From Sporosarcina ureae DSM 2281 (GTDB taxonomy: Bacteria > Bacillota > Bacilli > Bacillales_A > Planococcaceae), in NCBI RefSeq assembly GCF_000425545.1, contig NZ_AUDQ01000002.1, positions 186,001 to 250,000 on the forward strand: a stretch of DNA of 64,000 bases, read 5' to 3'. Below, piece by piece: positions 36,946 to 46,291 of this stretch (position 1 is its first letter; each line of letters starts with the position of its first letter). Below the pieces are notes generated by a model. That model worked only from the letters and a program-made list of their open reading frames with translations. It was not told the DNA's origin and did no database searches. Both the position numbers and the translations under genes were made by a program.

Positions 36946-37062
36946 CAATTAATATATGTTCAACAATTAATGATTTGAGTGGACATTTTCTTAATGTCAA
37001 AGTAGAGTAGAGACGTAGACTTTCAGAAAAATTAATGATCTAGCCGTAAAGGAGCTAACCAG

Positions 37063-37767
37063 ATGAAAAAGGTTTTGGTTGTGGAAGATGAACAGTCAAT
37101 AGCTACTCTTTTGCAATACAACTTAGAGCAGGCAGGATACACCGTTTACATAGCCCGAGATGGTAATACAGCAATTTCGATGACACTTTCTGAAGAACCG
37201 GATTTATTATTGCTTGATATTATGCTGCCCGGAATGGATGGCATGGATGTATGCAAAAAACTTCGCCAGGAAAAGATCCATACACCTATTTTAATGTTGA
37301 CAGCGAAAGGCGATGAATTCGACAAAGTCCTTGGACTCGAACTGGGAGCAGATGACTACTTAACAAAGCCCTTCAGTCCACGAGAGGTACTTGCACGTGT
37401 GAAAGCCATCTTGCGCAGAATAGAGTTACAGGATTCTGAACACGTAAAAGAACTGGAAACGGAACTTAGTAATGGTAGTTTACTAGTTCATCCAGATCGA
37501 ATTGAAGCCTTTTTGGATGGAAGCCCTTTAGAATTAACTCCAAAAGAATTTGAACTGCTTTTGTACTTAATGCGCCATTCTGGTAAGGTACTACACCGCG
37601 AGCAGTTGTTAAATGCGATATGGAATTATGACTACACTGGAGATTCTCGTATCGTAGATGTTCATATCAGTCACCTGAGGGAAAAGATTGAACCGGATAC
37701 AAAAAGTCCAGTGTATATTAAGACTGTTAGAGGATTTGGTTATAAATTTGAAGAAGTGACAAACTGA
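37063..37767 (+). CDS. Orphan PhoP-like OmpR-family response regulator
   Basis: The 234-residue regulator has a receiver domain (acidic E8-D9, phospho-acceptor D52) and a winged helix (ELTPKEFELLLYLMRHSGKVLHREQLL, RIVDVHISHLREKIE). It strongly resembles the phoP product at 10393 and B. subtilis PhoP (LLQYNLEQAGY, EFDKVLGLELGADDYLTKPFSPREV). No histidine kinase is next to it. It lies 236 nt upstream of pstS, on the same strand but behind its own terminator. It is likely dedicated to pst or a duplicate of PhoP, perhaps served by PhoR. Confidence 0.88.
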   Translation: MKKVLVVEDEQSIATLLQYNLEQAGYTVYIARDGNTAISMTLSEEPDLLLLDIMLPGMDGMDVCKKLRQEKIHTPILMLTAKGDEFDKVLGLELGADDYLTKPFSPREVLARVKAILRRIELQDSEHVKELETELSNGSLLVHPDRIEAFLDGSPLELTPKEFELLLYLMRHSGKVLHREQLLNAIWNYDYTGDSRIVDVHISHLREKIEPDTKSPVYIKTVRGFGYKFEEVTN

Positions 37768-37785
37768 ATACTGTAGATACATACG

Positions 37786-37830
37786 AAAGCTGAAGACGAA
37801 TCCATAGAGGATTGTGTCTTCAGCTTTTTA
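37786..37830 (+). terminator. Terminator of the orphan phoP-like gene
   Basis: AAAGCTGAAGAC (37786-37797) pairs with GTCTTCAGCTTT (37816-37827), with AATCC/GGATT inside and a T5 tail. Confidence 0.88.
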
Positions 37831-37885
37831 CTATACCTTGCGTAAGCATCTCATTTCTTTACAACGATATAGGGAATGATCGATC

Positions 37886-37950
37886 TATACAGAACCTTTA
37901 CACAACCTTTACGTTTCATCCATCACTCTTTAATATGCATTGTCTATAGT
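37886..37950 (+). promoter_or_regulatory. Pho box and promoter of pstSCAB
   Basis: Four hexamers occur at an exact 11-bp period: TATACA (37886), TTTACA (37897), TTTACG (37908) and TCCATC (37919, degenerate). This fits the PhoP direct-repeat consensus TT(A/C/T)A(C/A)A with 5-nt spacers. A -10-like TATAGT is at 37945-37950 with no good -35, as expected for an activator-dependent promoter. Confidence 0.78.
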
Positions 37951-38003
37951 AAAGAAGCAGTAGGAAATTCATAGTAAAACGAAAAATCCTAGGGGGCACA
38001 GTG

Positions 38004-38912
38004 ATGAAGAAGCGTAATCGAATTACCGTATTGGCATTTGTTTTACTTTGTACGTGGGTGGTCGCAGCTTGTAGTAGTACGAAAGCGAATGATAGTGATA
38101 AGGGAGAAGCGAAACAAGAAACAGAGCAAGCAGCTGAACCTATCATGGCAGTAGGATCGAGTGCATTGCAACCATTAGTAGAGGCAGCTGCACAGCAATA
38201 TACGATACAAAATCCAGGGGCAGTCATTAATATTCAAGGCGGAGGCAGCGGTACTGGGTTAAGTAAAATTAGCGAAGGTGCAGTAGATATTGGGAACTCG
38301 GATGTATTCGCAGAAGAAAAAGAAGGTGTGGACGCGAGTAATTTAGTCGATCATAAAGTGGCGGTTGTTGGAATGGGACCAGTAAGTCATCCAGAGACAG
38401 GTGTAGAAGATGTTACGACTGAAGAATTGATTGGCATTTTTACAGGAGAAATCAAAAACTGGAAAGAGCTAGGTGGAGTGGATCAAGAAATTATTGTCAT
38501 CAACCGTGCAAAAGGCTCCGGAACACGTGCAACATTTGAAGCATTTGCATTGCAAGGAAAAGAACCAATGGATGCCCAAGAGCAGGATTCATCAGGTACG
38601 GTCCGAAAAATTGTCGGTGAAACACCAGGAGCAATTAGCTACTTGGCATTCTCATACTTTGATCAAACGACTACCGCATTAAAAGTCAACGGTGTAACAC
38701 CCGACCGTAAAAGTGTCGAGTCCAATGATTGGGAAATCTGGGCGTATCAACATATGTATACAAACGGCGAAGCGAAAGGTCTAGCGAAAGAATTGATTGA
38801 TTATATGTTGTCGGAAGATGTACAGGAAACTCTACTCCCGGAAATGGACTACTTACCGGTAACAGGTATGCAGGTGGAACGAGATGCACAAGGAACTGTC
38901 ACAAAAAAGTGA
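38004..38912 (+). CDS. pstS: Phosphate ABC transporter substrate-binding lipoprotein
   Basis: PstS captures inorganic phosphate outside the membrane and passes it to PstCA. The 302-residue protein has a lipoprotein signal with lipobox VAAC (C23). The phosphate-binding loops MAVGSSALQPLVEAAA, GGGSGTGLSKISEGAVDIGNSD and RAKGSGTRATFE follow. ATG 38004 is 7 nt after AGGGGGC, and a GTG directly before it is less well spaced. It heads a pstSCAB-B operon preceded by a Pho box, so phosphate starvation control is expected. Confidence 0.95.
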   Translation: MKKRNRITVLAFVLLCTWVVAACSSTKANDSDKGEAKQETEQAAEPIMAVGSSALQPLVEAAAQQYTIQNPGAVINIQGGGSGTGLSKISEGAVDIGNSDVFAEEKEGVDASNLVDHKVAVVGMGPVSHPETGVEDVTTEELIGIFTGEIKNWKELGGVDQEIIVINRAKGSGTRATFEAFALQGKEPMDAQEQDSSGTVRKIVGETPGAISYLAFSYFDQTTTALKVNGVTPDRKSVESNDWEIWAYQHMYTNGEAKGLAKELIDYMLSEDVQETLLPEMDYLPVTGMQVERDAQGTVTKK

Positions 38913-38952
38913 TTACAACTTGCAAGTTTCTCCAATCTCGAAAGGAGAGTAC

Positions 38953-39885
38953 ATGATGGCGAAGATGATCAAAGAGACGGAACATCCATTGTACAGAAAA
39001 AGCAATAAAATGCGTATGGAGCGATTTGGTAAAGGGCTTACTTTTCTCTCAGTAGCCCTGGCCGCAGCCATCACCGCTGCCATTTTATTTCTAGTCTTTT
39101 CAAAAGGTTTATCCACGTTCATCATGAATGATGGTAGTGTCAAAGACTTCTTTACAGGTACGACTTGGAACCCAGCGGAAGTAAATTCCCTGGGTAAGCC
39201 AATTATTGGTGCATTACCTTTTCTAGTGGGTTCATTAGCTGTCACAGGAATATCCGCGCTACTATCCGCACCGCTAGCAATTGGCGCTGCGATTTTCATG
39301 AGCGAGATTGCACCGAAAACAGGAAAGAGAATCATGCAGCCGGTGATCGAGCTGTTAGTAGGCATTCCTTCCGTTGTCTATGGATTTATTGGGTTAACTG
39401 TCGTCGTACCATTTTTACGCGATCTATTTCCTGGTAGCGGATTTGGTATTGCAGCGGGAACCATTGTGTTATCTGTCATGATTTTACCGACAGTCACGAG
39501 TTTAGCACTGGATGCTATTCAGGCGGTGCCACGTTCATTACGTGAAGCATCGCTGGCGCTAGGTTCAACAAGATGGCAAATGATTTGTGAAGTTGTATTA
39601 AAAACTGCGAAACCCGGCTTAATGATGGCTGTTATTTTCGGAATGGCACGAGCTTTTGGCGAAGCTCTAGCTGTACAGATGGTCATTGGAAATGCCGCGG
39701 TCATTCCGCATTCGTTATTTGAACCAGCCTCTACACTTACTAGTATTTTAACAATGGGCATGGGGTATACCGTAATGGGACAAATTGAAAATAATGCGCT
39801 TTGGTCACTTGCACTTGTACTTTTACTGATGTCGCTATTCTTCACGATCACAGTACGAATGATTGGAAAGGGGAAAAGTAGCTAA
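38953..39885 (+). CDS. pstC: Phosphate ABC transporter permease PstC
   Basis: The 310-residue inner permease has about six TM segments and the EAA loop REASLALGSTRWQMICEVVLKTA. LLVGIPSVVYGFIGL is a PstC hallmark. I took the first of two adjacent ATG codons (38953; 38956 is the alternative) behind AAAGGAGAG. The frame is open further upstream into pstS but that part is not family-like. It overlaps pstA by one base (TAATG). Confidence 0.95.
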   Translation: MMAKMIKETEHPLYRKSNKMRMERFGKGLTFLSVALAAAITAAILFLVFSKGLSTFIMNDGSVKDFFTGTTWNPAEVNSLGKPIIGALPFLVGSLAVTGISALLSAPLAIGAAIFMSEIAPKTGKRIMQPVIELLVGIPSVVYGFIGLTVVVPFLRDLFPGSGFGIAAGTIVLSVMILPTVTSLALDAIQAVPRSLREASLALGSTRWQMICEVVLKTAKPGLMMAVIFGMARAFGEALAVQMVIGNAAVIPHSLFEPASTLTSILTMGMGYTVMGQIENNALWSLALVLLLMSLFFTITVRMIGKGKSS

Positions 39886-40769
39886 TGTCTGCTAAAAGTA
39901 AAGATCAACTCGCTACGGCTGGATTGTATGTCATTGTAGGCGTCATTATTACGGTCTTGGCAGGATTACTTGGATTTGTCTTTGTCAAAGGGCTACCTCA
40001 GATTAGCTGGCAATTCATCACCTCTCCACCACAGATTTTTCAAGAAGGCGGAGGAGTAGGACCACAACTATTCAATTCCTTTTATTTACTAGTTTTGACA
40101 CTAATTATTTCAGTGCCAATTGCGATTGGTGCGGGGATTTATTTAGCGGAGTATGCAAAAGATCACTGGGTCATTCGTTGTATTCGTGTACTCATTGAAG
40201 TGCTTTCTTCGCTGCCTTCCATAGTAGTAGGATTATTCGGATTCTTGTTTTTCGTATTGTATATGGGGTGGGGTTTTTCGATCTTGTCAGGTGCCTTCGC
40301 GCTTTCGGTATTCAATTTGCCGTTACTTGTGCGAGTCGTAGAGCAATCTATTAGTAGTGTGCCAAAATCACAGCGTGAAGCAGGATGGGCGCTTGGATTT
40401 TCAAAATGGGAAACCATTATAACAGTCATACTTCCAGCGGCATTGCCTGGAATTGTAACGGGTGTCATATTGGCATCAGGCAGAGTGTTCGGAGAGGCGG
40501 CAGCCTTGATTTACACAGCAGGAATGAGTACACCCATTATAGATTTCACTAATTGGAATCCATTGTCGCCGACATCTCCTTTAAATCCCTTTAGACCGGC
40601 AGAAACTATGGCGGTTCATATTTGGAAAATTAACGGAGAAGGTATCATGCCAGACGCAGCGGCAATCTCTGACGGAGCAGCAGCATTATTGATCATTTCG
40701 ATTTTATTCTTTAATTTCGCATCACGCATTATCGGCAATTTGATGTTTAAAAAAATGAGCGCCAATTAA
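39885..40769 (+). CDS. pstA: Phosphate ABC transporter permease PstA
   Basis: The 294-residue partner of PstC has six TM segments, the PstA segment [20 protein letters not shown] and the EAA loop [26 protein letters not shown]. It is translationally coupled to pstC. Confidence 0.95.
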   Translation: MSAKSKDQLATAGLYVIVGVIITVLAGLLGFVFVKGLPQISWQFITSPPQIFQEGGGVGPQLFNSFYLLVLTLIISVPIAIGAGIYLAEYAKDHWVIRCIRVLIEVLSSLPSIVVGLFGFLFFVLYMGWGFSILSGAFALSVFNLPLLVRVVEQSISSVPKSQREAGWALGFSKWETIITVILPAALPGIVTGVILASGRVFGEAAALIYTAGMSTPIIDFTNWNPLSPTSPLNPFRPAETMAVHIWKINGEGIMPDAAAISDGAAALLIISILFFNFASRIIGNLMFKKMSAN

Positions 40770-40782
40770 AAGGAGAATCTTT

Positions 40783-41613
40783 ATGCAATCAGTGGCTTTA
40801 CAACCTGTCACAATGAAAACGGATAGAACTAAACTCGTTGACAGTCCTGACTTTCAACGCAATTCCGTGTTGCAAACTACTAATTTATCGGTGTATTATG
40901 GCGGGCATTGTGCTGTTGATCAAGTCAGTCTAACGTTTCCCAAACAATCTGTTACGGCACTAATTGGTCCGTCAGGATGTGGAAAATCCACTTTCCTGCG
41001 TTCTATTAATCGAATGAATGATGACATCGACCAATGTCGTACGGAAGGAGAAGTCTTTTATCAAGGGGTAGACCTGCATTCACCCTATGTGAATTTACAT
41101 GAAATACGCAAACAGATTGGCATGGTATTTCAAAGACCTGTACCATTCGCAAAATCTATCTTTAAAAATGTTGCAGCTGGCCCCATGCGAGACGGAGTGA
41201 AAGATAAGAAGGAATTACAAAGAATTGTAGAAGATAGCCTAAAAAAAGCGGCGCTGTGGGAAGAAGTAAAAGATCAATTACATACATCTGCATTAAGTCT
41301 TTCAGGTGGACAGCAACAACGTCTTTGTATCGCGAGAGCACTAGCGATGCAACCGAGCGTTTTATTACTCGATGAACCTGCATCTGCCCTTGATCCAGTC
41401 TCGACAGCAAAAATCGAAGAACTGATATCACAATTAAAAAAAGATTATACGATTGTGATCGTCACACATAATATGCAACAAGCCGCACGTATTTCGGATA
41501 AAGTAGCGTATTTTTATATGGGGCGTGTGATAGAACATGGAACGACTGAACAGATTTTTACTAATCCACGTCATGACCAAACAGCACATTATATAAATGG
41601 ACGTATTGGATAG
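40783..41613 (+). CDS. pstB: Phosphate ABC transporter ATPase PstB, copy 1
   Basis: The 276-residue ATPase has Walker [11 protein letters not shown]-loop, signature LSGGQQQRL and Walker [13 protein letters not shown]. It has an extra N-terminal ~30 residues compared with the second copy. PstB powers PstCA. The tandem ATPase arrangement matches pstBA-pstBB of B. subtilis. AAAAGGAGA precedes the ATG. Confidence 0.94.
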   Translation: MQSVALQPVTMKTDRTKLVDSPDFQRNSVLQTTNLSVYYGGHCAVDQVSLTFPKQSVTALIGPSGCGKSTFLRSINRMNDDIDQCRTEGEVFYQGVDLHSPYVNLHEIRKQIGMVFQRPVPFAKSIFKNVAAGPMRDGVKDKKELQRIVEDSLKKAALWEEVKDQLHTSALSLSGGQQQRLCIARALAMQPSVLLLDEPASALDPVSTAKIEELISQLKKDYTIVIVTHNMQQAARISDKVAYFYMGRVIEHGTTEQIFTNPRHDQTAHYINGRIG

Positions 41614-41624
41614 GGGAGATTGAA

Positions 41625-42401
41625 ATGAATGTAGTAAACACTATAGAACAATCAGTCATTCAAACAGAAAATCTGCAGTTCTATTATGGTACCCATCACG
41701 CACTAAAAAATATCAATCTAAAATTTGAAGAGAAGAGAATCACTGCACTTATAGGACCGTCCGGATGTGGGAAATCAACTTTTTTACGAACAATGAACCG
41801 AATGAATGATCTAATACCCGGAGTGAAGACAGAAGGAGCAATTTGGATCGGTAAAGAAAATATAACGGATTCATCTATTGATCCAGTGGAATTGCGAAAG
41901 AAAGTAGGAATGGTCTTTCAACATGCATCCGTATTTCCGTTTTCGATTTATGAAAACATTGCGTATGGACCACGTATTCATGGAGAAAGAAATAAAAAAG
42001 TACTGGATGAAATCGTAGAAGAGAATCTACGCGCTGCCGCTCTATGGGACGAAGTAAAAGACCAATTGGACCAATCTGCTACAGGGCTTTCAGGTGGGCA
42101 ACAGCAACGTTTAACCATTGCACGGACATTAGCGACTAAACCGGAGATATTATTGATGGATGAACCCACTTCAGCTTTAGATCCCATCTCTACTGCCAAA
42201 GTCGAGGAACTGATCCAAACGTTAAAAGAGCACTATACGATCATCATCGTCACGCATAACATGCAACAGGCTGCGAGAATAGCTGATTTCACAGCATTCT
42301 TCCTAAATGGAGAAGTAAAAGAGTATGGACAGACAGCTACCATATTTAGCAATCCGTTATTTTCTGAGACGAAAGAGTATATAGCGGGAAAGTTTGGTTG
42401 A
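41625..42401 (+). CDS. pstB: Phosphate ABC transporter ATPase PstB, copy 2
   Basis: The 258-residue ATPase is a paralogue of the preceding gene, with Walker [10 protein letters not shown], signature LSGGQQQRL and Walker [13 protein letters not shown]. It is 11 nt downstream of copy 1. No phoU follows. The second ATPase may be alternative or partially redundant, as in B. subtilis. Confidence 0.94.
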   Translation: MNVVNTIEQSVIQTENLQFYYGTHHALKNINLKFEEKRITALIGPSGCGKSTFLRTMNRMNDLIPGVKTEGAIWIGKENITDSSIDPVELRKKVGMVFQHASVFPFSIYENIAYGPRIHGERNKKVLDEIVEENLRAAALWDEVKDQLDQSATGLSGGQQQRLTIARTLATKPEILLMDEPTSALDPISTAKVEELIQTLKEHYTIIIVTHNMQQAARIADFTAFFLNGEVKEYGQTATIFSNPLFSETKEYIAGKFG

Positions 42402-42452
42402 ATATTAAAGCGGAGTAGGAAAATAGTATCAAAACTTGTTACATAATAAAGT

Positions 42453-42488
42453 AAACAGCCAGCTTCCTATATAAGGATGCTGGCTGTT
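42453..42488 (-). terminator. Terminator between pstB2 and trhO
   Basis: AACAGCCAGC (42454-42463) pairs with GCTGGCTGTT (42479-42488), with TCCT/AGGA inside. The T-rich side is on the minus strand, so it mainly ends trhO, but the hairpin could also stop pst transcripts. Confidence 0.72.
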
Positions 42489-42494
42489 CGTGTA

Positions 42495-43469
42495 TTAAGA
42501 ATTAATTTTGCTCGCACGCGATGCTTCAATTTTTGCCATTCGTGCGTCGTATTCATCCACTGTCATATCGTGTTCAACAAAATAACGGTTACGAGGATGT
42601 GTACGGCAATCGTCTGAACAACTGCGCATATAGAAGTGTTCATTCTCTTCTGAGCATAGAATTTTCGCATTACACTCGGGATTTGCACAGTTTACATAGC
42701 GCTCACAAGGTGTGCCATCAAAATGATCGCGTCCTACGATGACGTGCTCTACTTGGTTAATTGGAACTGCAATACGCTCATCGAATACGTAACATTGACC
42801 ATCCCACAACTGTCCTTTTGCTTTAGGGTCTTTACCGTAAGAAACGATACCGCCGTGTAAATGCGCTACATCTTCGAATCCTTCACGTTTCAACCAGCCA
42901 GTGAACTTCTCACAACGAATGCCACCCGTACAGTACGCAAGAATCTTCTTGCCTTCAAGTTGTTCTTTGTTTTCCATTACCCATTCAGGAAGATCACGGA
43001 AATTCTCAATATCCGGGCGAATTGCACCACGGAAATGACCTAGGTCATACTCATAATCATTACGAGCATCTAATACAATAGTGTTCTCATCTTGCATTTG
43101 CTGTAAGAACTCTTCAGGTTCTAAGTATTCACCTGTAAGTTCTAACGGATTGACATCTTCAGGTAAGCTAAGATTGACAATCTCTGGACGGAAGCGAACG
43201 TGCATTTTTTTGAATGCATGGCCATCTGTTTCATCAATTTTAAACCATACATCAGCAAAACGTGGATCAGCTTTCATATGCTCCATATACGCATCGGTTT
43301 GTTCGATCGTTCCCGAACAAGTACCATTGATGCCTTCAGCCCCTACAAGAATACGCCCTTTTAATCCAGTTTCTTTACAGAACTCCAAGTGTGAAGCCGC
43401 AAACTCTTCAGGCTCCTCAATCGTTACATACTTATAAAACAATAATACTCGATAGTCTTTCTTTTCCAT
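42495..43469 (-). CDS. trhO: tRNA uridine(34) hydroxylase TrhO
   Basis: TrhO is an O2-dependent hydroxylase that makes 5-hydroxyuridine at the tRNA wobble position. The 324-residue protein has the N-terminal acylphosphatase-like domain ([29 protein letters not shown]). Its rhodanese domain has the active cysteine C180 in [12 protein letters not shown]. The C-terminal cysteine-rich part ([18 protein letters not shown]) is also present. I start it at ATG 43469 behind AAGGCGG. The frame upstream is open to 43598 but covers the promoter and a structured leader. Confidence 0.92.
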   Translation of the reverse strand: MEKKDYRVLLFYKYVTIEEPEEFAASHLEFCKETGLKGRILVGAEGINGTCSGTIEQTDAYMEHMKADPRFADVWFKIDETDGHAFKKMHVRFRPEIVNLSLPEDVNPLELTGEYLEPEEFLQQMQDENTIVLDARNDYEYDLGHFRGAIRPDIENFRDLPEWVMENKEQLEGKKILAYCTGGIRCEKFTGWLKREGFEDVAHLHGGIVSYGKDPKAKGQLWDGQCYVFDERIAVPINQVEHVIVGRDHFDGTPCERYVNCANPECNAKILCSEENEHFYMRSCSDDCRTHPRNRYFVEHDMTVDEYDARMAKIEASRASKINS

Positions 43470-43595
43470 GTAAATTACCGCCTTCTGTTTGATCTTTGCA
43501 ATAGACAACAGCCGAGATCGGTGTGTACAAAGGGATTGTGTGTCCCCTGAACCCGAATTTGCAAGAATCGGGCCCAGAATAGTATAGCATAATTT
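43470..43595 (-). promoter_or_regulatory. trhO promoter and structured leader
   Basis: On the minus strand an extended -10 (TGCTATACT) lies near 43585, giving a ~105-nt leader. It contains three small stem-loops: CCCGA/TCGGG, AGGGGA/TCCCTT and CCGA/TCGG. No known riboswitch family was recognised. Confidence 0.45.
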
Positions 43596-43671
43596 CATTT
43601 TTGAGAAAAGGATTCAAAAAGTTATTTTACCTAAATACCTTTTTGAAAGTAAAGCGTGACTACACACGGCT

Positions 43672-43699
43672 TTGTATCATGACTGATTTGTTGTATACT
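43672..43699 (+). promoter_or_regulatory. Promoter of the pdaC-like gene
   Basis: TTGTAT (43672-43677), a 16-nt spacer and TATACT (43694-43699) imply a start near 43706 and a leader of about 165 nt, in which I recognise no known RNA family. Confidence 0.65.
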
Positions 43700-43870
43700 A
43701 GGAGATGGAAATACTTTCAAACCTGTCAATTATAAGTTAAGATAGTTGATTGTAAAATATTAAAGAGGAACACAGAATACTTTTCAAACGTAAAGGGTAT
43801 CGTAGTCCTATCACTAGGGAAATGTGATTTGCACCTAATGCTGGGCAGTGTGGAGTAAAGGAGTCCTTTC

Positions 43871-45247
43871 ATGAAAGATACAAATACAAAACGTCGATCA
43901 CCATGGATTGATAGTGCGTTAATTATCACGATCATAACATTGGTATCTATTACACTACTATTAATAGTAAATGTTATGAAAAACAAAGAAGCTAGTCCTG
44001 TTAAGCAGGTAACACATGAAGTCATACCTGCGCCGAAACAGAAAGTGTCGATAGAATCGACCACTTCTCCTTACCCAGGTATTAAAATGTTGACGGAGAA
44101 ACCTGAAGACTCAAAGTATCCTTTTGTCATTCGTTATCCGCAAACAGAGTACGATAGCTTTAATCGGCAAGTGGTAGACTATGTAGATGAATTGAAAACG
44201 GCGTATGCCAATAAGCAACAAAAGAAAAAAAGAGTGTCAAAGTTAGATGTATCTTTTGAAACACTCCAGCATCTTTCGGGAAATTATTCTTTTGTCATGC
44301 GAGCTGTAACGTACTTTGCTGATCACGAAAGTCAAACGGAAATCCAAACATTTCATATCAATCCTGAAACAGGGAATGAACTAACGATTGAAGATATTGT
44401 GGATCATAATCTGGAGAAGCTAAAGCGTATGGCGAGTGTAGTGCGTGACGAAATACATAGTAGTCCTTCGTTACAAGATGATGTGATTACGGAAAGTGTG
44501 TGGCATCCTACTGAACCGATGTGGGTCAATTATCGTAACTTTGCCTTAACAGATGATTCGTTAATTCTTTATTTCGGTACTGGTGAGTTCACCAAGAAGC
44601 AAGCTGGACCGGCTACAGTTGAAATTCCACTACGAATATTGAATCCATTCTTAGCAAAGGAATTCCAAGTACCAACAGATGACGCGAAAAAGGAAAAAAC
44701 TATTGCGCTGACATTTGACGACGGGCCGGATCCAAATTACACGGTGAGGATTTTGAAAACACTGGAGAAATACGATGCAAAAGCAACATTCTTTATGCTC
44801 GGTAATCGAGTGAATGCCTATCCAGACATTGCCAAGAAAGTAGCCGAAGCTGGACATGAGATAGGTAATCACTCATGGAATCATCCTTCATTAACAGGTA
44901 TACCTGATGAAGCTCTTCAAAGTGAGGTAGAGGGTACATCGGATATTATTGAAGCTGTCATTGGGCAGCCCGCAACTGTTTTCAGACCTCCATATGGTGC
45001 GGTAGATGACCGGGTACGAGAAAGCACGAAATTGCCTGTAGTTTTATGGAATGTAGATACTTTAGACTGGGAGCATCACGATCCGGAACTGTTATTAGAA
45101 CATGTAGTAAAAGATACCCGTGCAGGTAGTATAATTTTGATGCATGATATTCATGAATCCACAGCAGACGGACTGGACGCAGTACTCGAAAATTTGCAGT
45201 CTCAAGGCTATAAGTTCGTGACTGTATCTGAAATGGATGATTATTAA
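43871..45247 (+). CDS. pdaC: Membrane-anchored polysaccharide deacetylase, PdaC-like
   Basis: The 458-residue protein has one N-terminal TM (about 17-37). An extracellular DUF4163/DUF3298-type region (about 60-265) and a C-terminal NodB deacetylase domain follow. The metal and catalytic motifs are ALTFDDGPDPNYT, HSWNHPSLTG, RPPYGAVDD and ILMHDIH. This layout and length match B. subtilis PdaC, which N-deacetylates peptidoglycan and confers lysozyme resistance. The neighbouring gene encodes a polyprenyl-phosphate flippase, so both act on the envelope. AAAGGAG precedes the ATG. Confidence 0.85.
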   Translation: MKDTNTKRRSPWIDSALIITIITLVSITLLLIVNVMKNKEASPVKQVTHEVIPAPKQKVSIESTTSPYPGIKMLTEKPEDSKYPFVIRYPQTEYDSFNRQVVDYVDELKTAYANKQQKKKRVSKLDVSFETLQHLSGNYSFVMRAVTYFADHESQTEIQTFHINPETGNELTIEDIVDHNLEKLKRMASVVRDEIHSSPSLQDDVITESVWHPTEPMWVNYRNFALTDDSLILYFGTGEFTKKQAGPATVEIPLRILNPFLAKEFQVPTDDAKKEKTIALTFDDGPDPNYTVRILKTLEKYDAKATFFMLGNRVNAYPDIAKKVAEAGHEIGNHSWNHPSLTGIPDEALQSEVEGTSDIIEAVIGQPATVFRPPYGAVDDRVRESTKLPVVLWNVDTLDWEHHDPELLLEHVVKDTRAGSIILMHDIHESTADGLDAVLENLQSQGYKFVTVSEMDDY

Positions 45248-45251
45248 TATG

Positions 45252-45297
45252 AAGTTGTTCCATTGTTTTGTCTAACAATGGAACAACTTTTGTTTTG
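45252..45297 (+). terminator. Terminator of the pdaC-like gene
   Basis: AAGTTGTTCCATTGTT (45252-45267) pairs perfectly over 16 bp with the segment at 45274-45289, followed by TTGTTTTG. Confidence 0.85.
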
Positions 45298-45426
45298 TAC
45301 AGTCCTATTTACGTATACTGTTCAAATAGCTGTAACATATAGTGAAAATAAATTGTAATGAACTGTAATTAGTGAAACACAGCATGATATACTAAACGGA
45401 ATGAAATCATTGGAGGAACAACGAGC

Positions 45427-46242
45427 ATGGAATGGAGAAATTTATACCGTGGTTTTTTGATGGGCATCAGTGACCTAGTTCCTGGTGTAAGTGGTGGAAC
45501 GATTGCATTTATATTAGGGATTTATGATCAGTTGCTCATTTCAATAAGCGGATTTTTTAGCAAGGAATGGAAGAAACATATTGGATTTCTCATCCCCCTA
45601 GGTATCGGGATGGGCGCAACGATCATTATATTTAGTAAAGTGATCTCGTATTTATTGAAGTATTATCATGAACCAACTCAATACTTCTTTTTAGGGTTAA
45701 TTGTGGGTGTTATACCGTTTGTTTCAAAGCAGGCTGGACTGAGAAAGAACTTTAAAATCCAGCATATTTTATTGATGATAGTAGTGGCCTCAGCATTGGC
45801 TTCCACTGCGTTTATGAATCCTATTGATCCTATCACAATCACCCATCTGACAGTTAAAAATACCATCATCCTATTCCTATCGGGATGGGCAGGTAGTATG
45901 GCGATGCTGTTGCCAGGTGTCAGTGGATCATTTATTTTGCTATTGTTAGGCGTTTACGCGACAGTCATTACGGCTATTTCAGACTTTAACATACCGATTA
46001 TCATCGCGACAGGTTGTGGTATTGTCTTTGGGTTTGTAATTAGCAGTAAATTAATACGTTACCTTCTTTCCAACTTCCATACCGGAATGTTTGCCGTAAT
46101 CATGGGATTAATCATCGGATCGATTTTTGTGATTTTCCCAGGAATGCCTGAAAGTGGTACACCGTTTGTTATGAGTGTGATTGCCATCGTCCTTGGTCTT
46201 TTGATTGCCAATATATTAAATGGCGTAGGCGATAAAGCGTAG
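45427..46242 (+). CDS. popT: DUF368 (PopT-type) polyprenyl-phosphate transporter
   Basis: This 271-residue polytopic membrane protein has the DUF368 signature GISDLVPGVSGGTIAFILGIYD near the N-terminus. An internal repeat of it (LLPGVSGSFILLLLGVY) appears at about 160-175. DUF368 proteins (PopT) and DedA proteins (UptA) have been shown to recycle undecaprenyl phosphate across the membrane. Assignment to PopT rests on the family. GGAGGA is 9 nt before the ATG. Confidence 0.88.
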   Translation: MEWRNLYRGFLMGISDLVPGVSGGTIAFILGIYDQLLISISGFFSKEWKKHIGFLIPLGIGMGATIIIFSKVISYLLKYYHEPTQYFFLGLIVGVIPFVSKQAGLRKNFKIQHILLMIVVASALASTAFMNPIDPITITHLTVKNTIILFLSGWAGSMAMLLPGVSGSFILLLLGVYATVITAISDFNIPIIIATGCGIVFGFVISSKLIRYLLSNFHTGMFAVIMGLIIGSIFVIFPGMPESGTPFVMSVIAIVLGLLIANILNGVGDKA

Positions 46243-46247
46243 AATGT

Positions 46248-46282
46248 AAAAACCGCTTGGAGAAAATCTCCAAGCGGTTTTT
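46248..46282. terminator. Bidirectional terminator between popT and katA
   Basis: AAAACCGCTTGGAGA pairs with TCTCCAAGCGGTTTT around an AAA loop, with A and T flanks that give a T-tract on either strand. Confidence 0.88.
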
Positions 46283-46291
46283 CGTATCATT

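Noticed and set aside
42402..42494. phoU behind pstB
   Set aside because: No open frame follows pstB copy 2 before the terminator; the next gene is trhO on the other strand.
43706..43870. Riboswitch upstream of the pdaC-like gene
   Set aside because: I compared it by eye with c-di-AMP, preQ1 and other common aptamer cores and found no matching conserved core.
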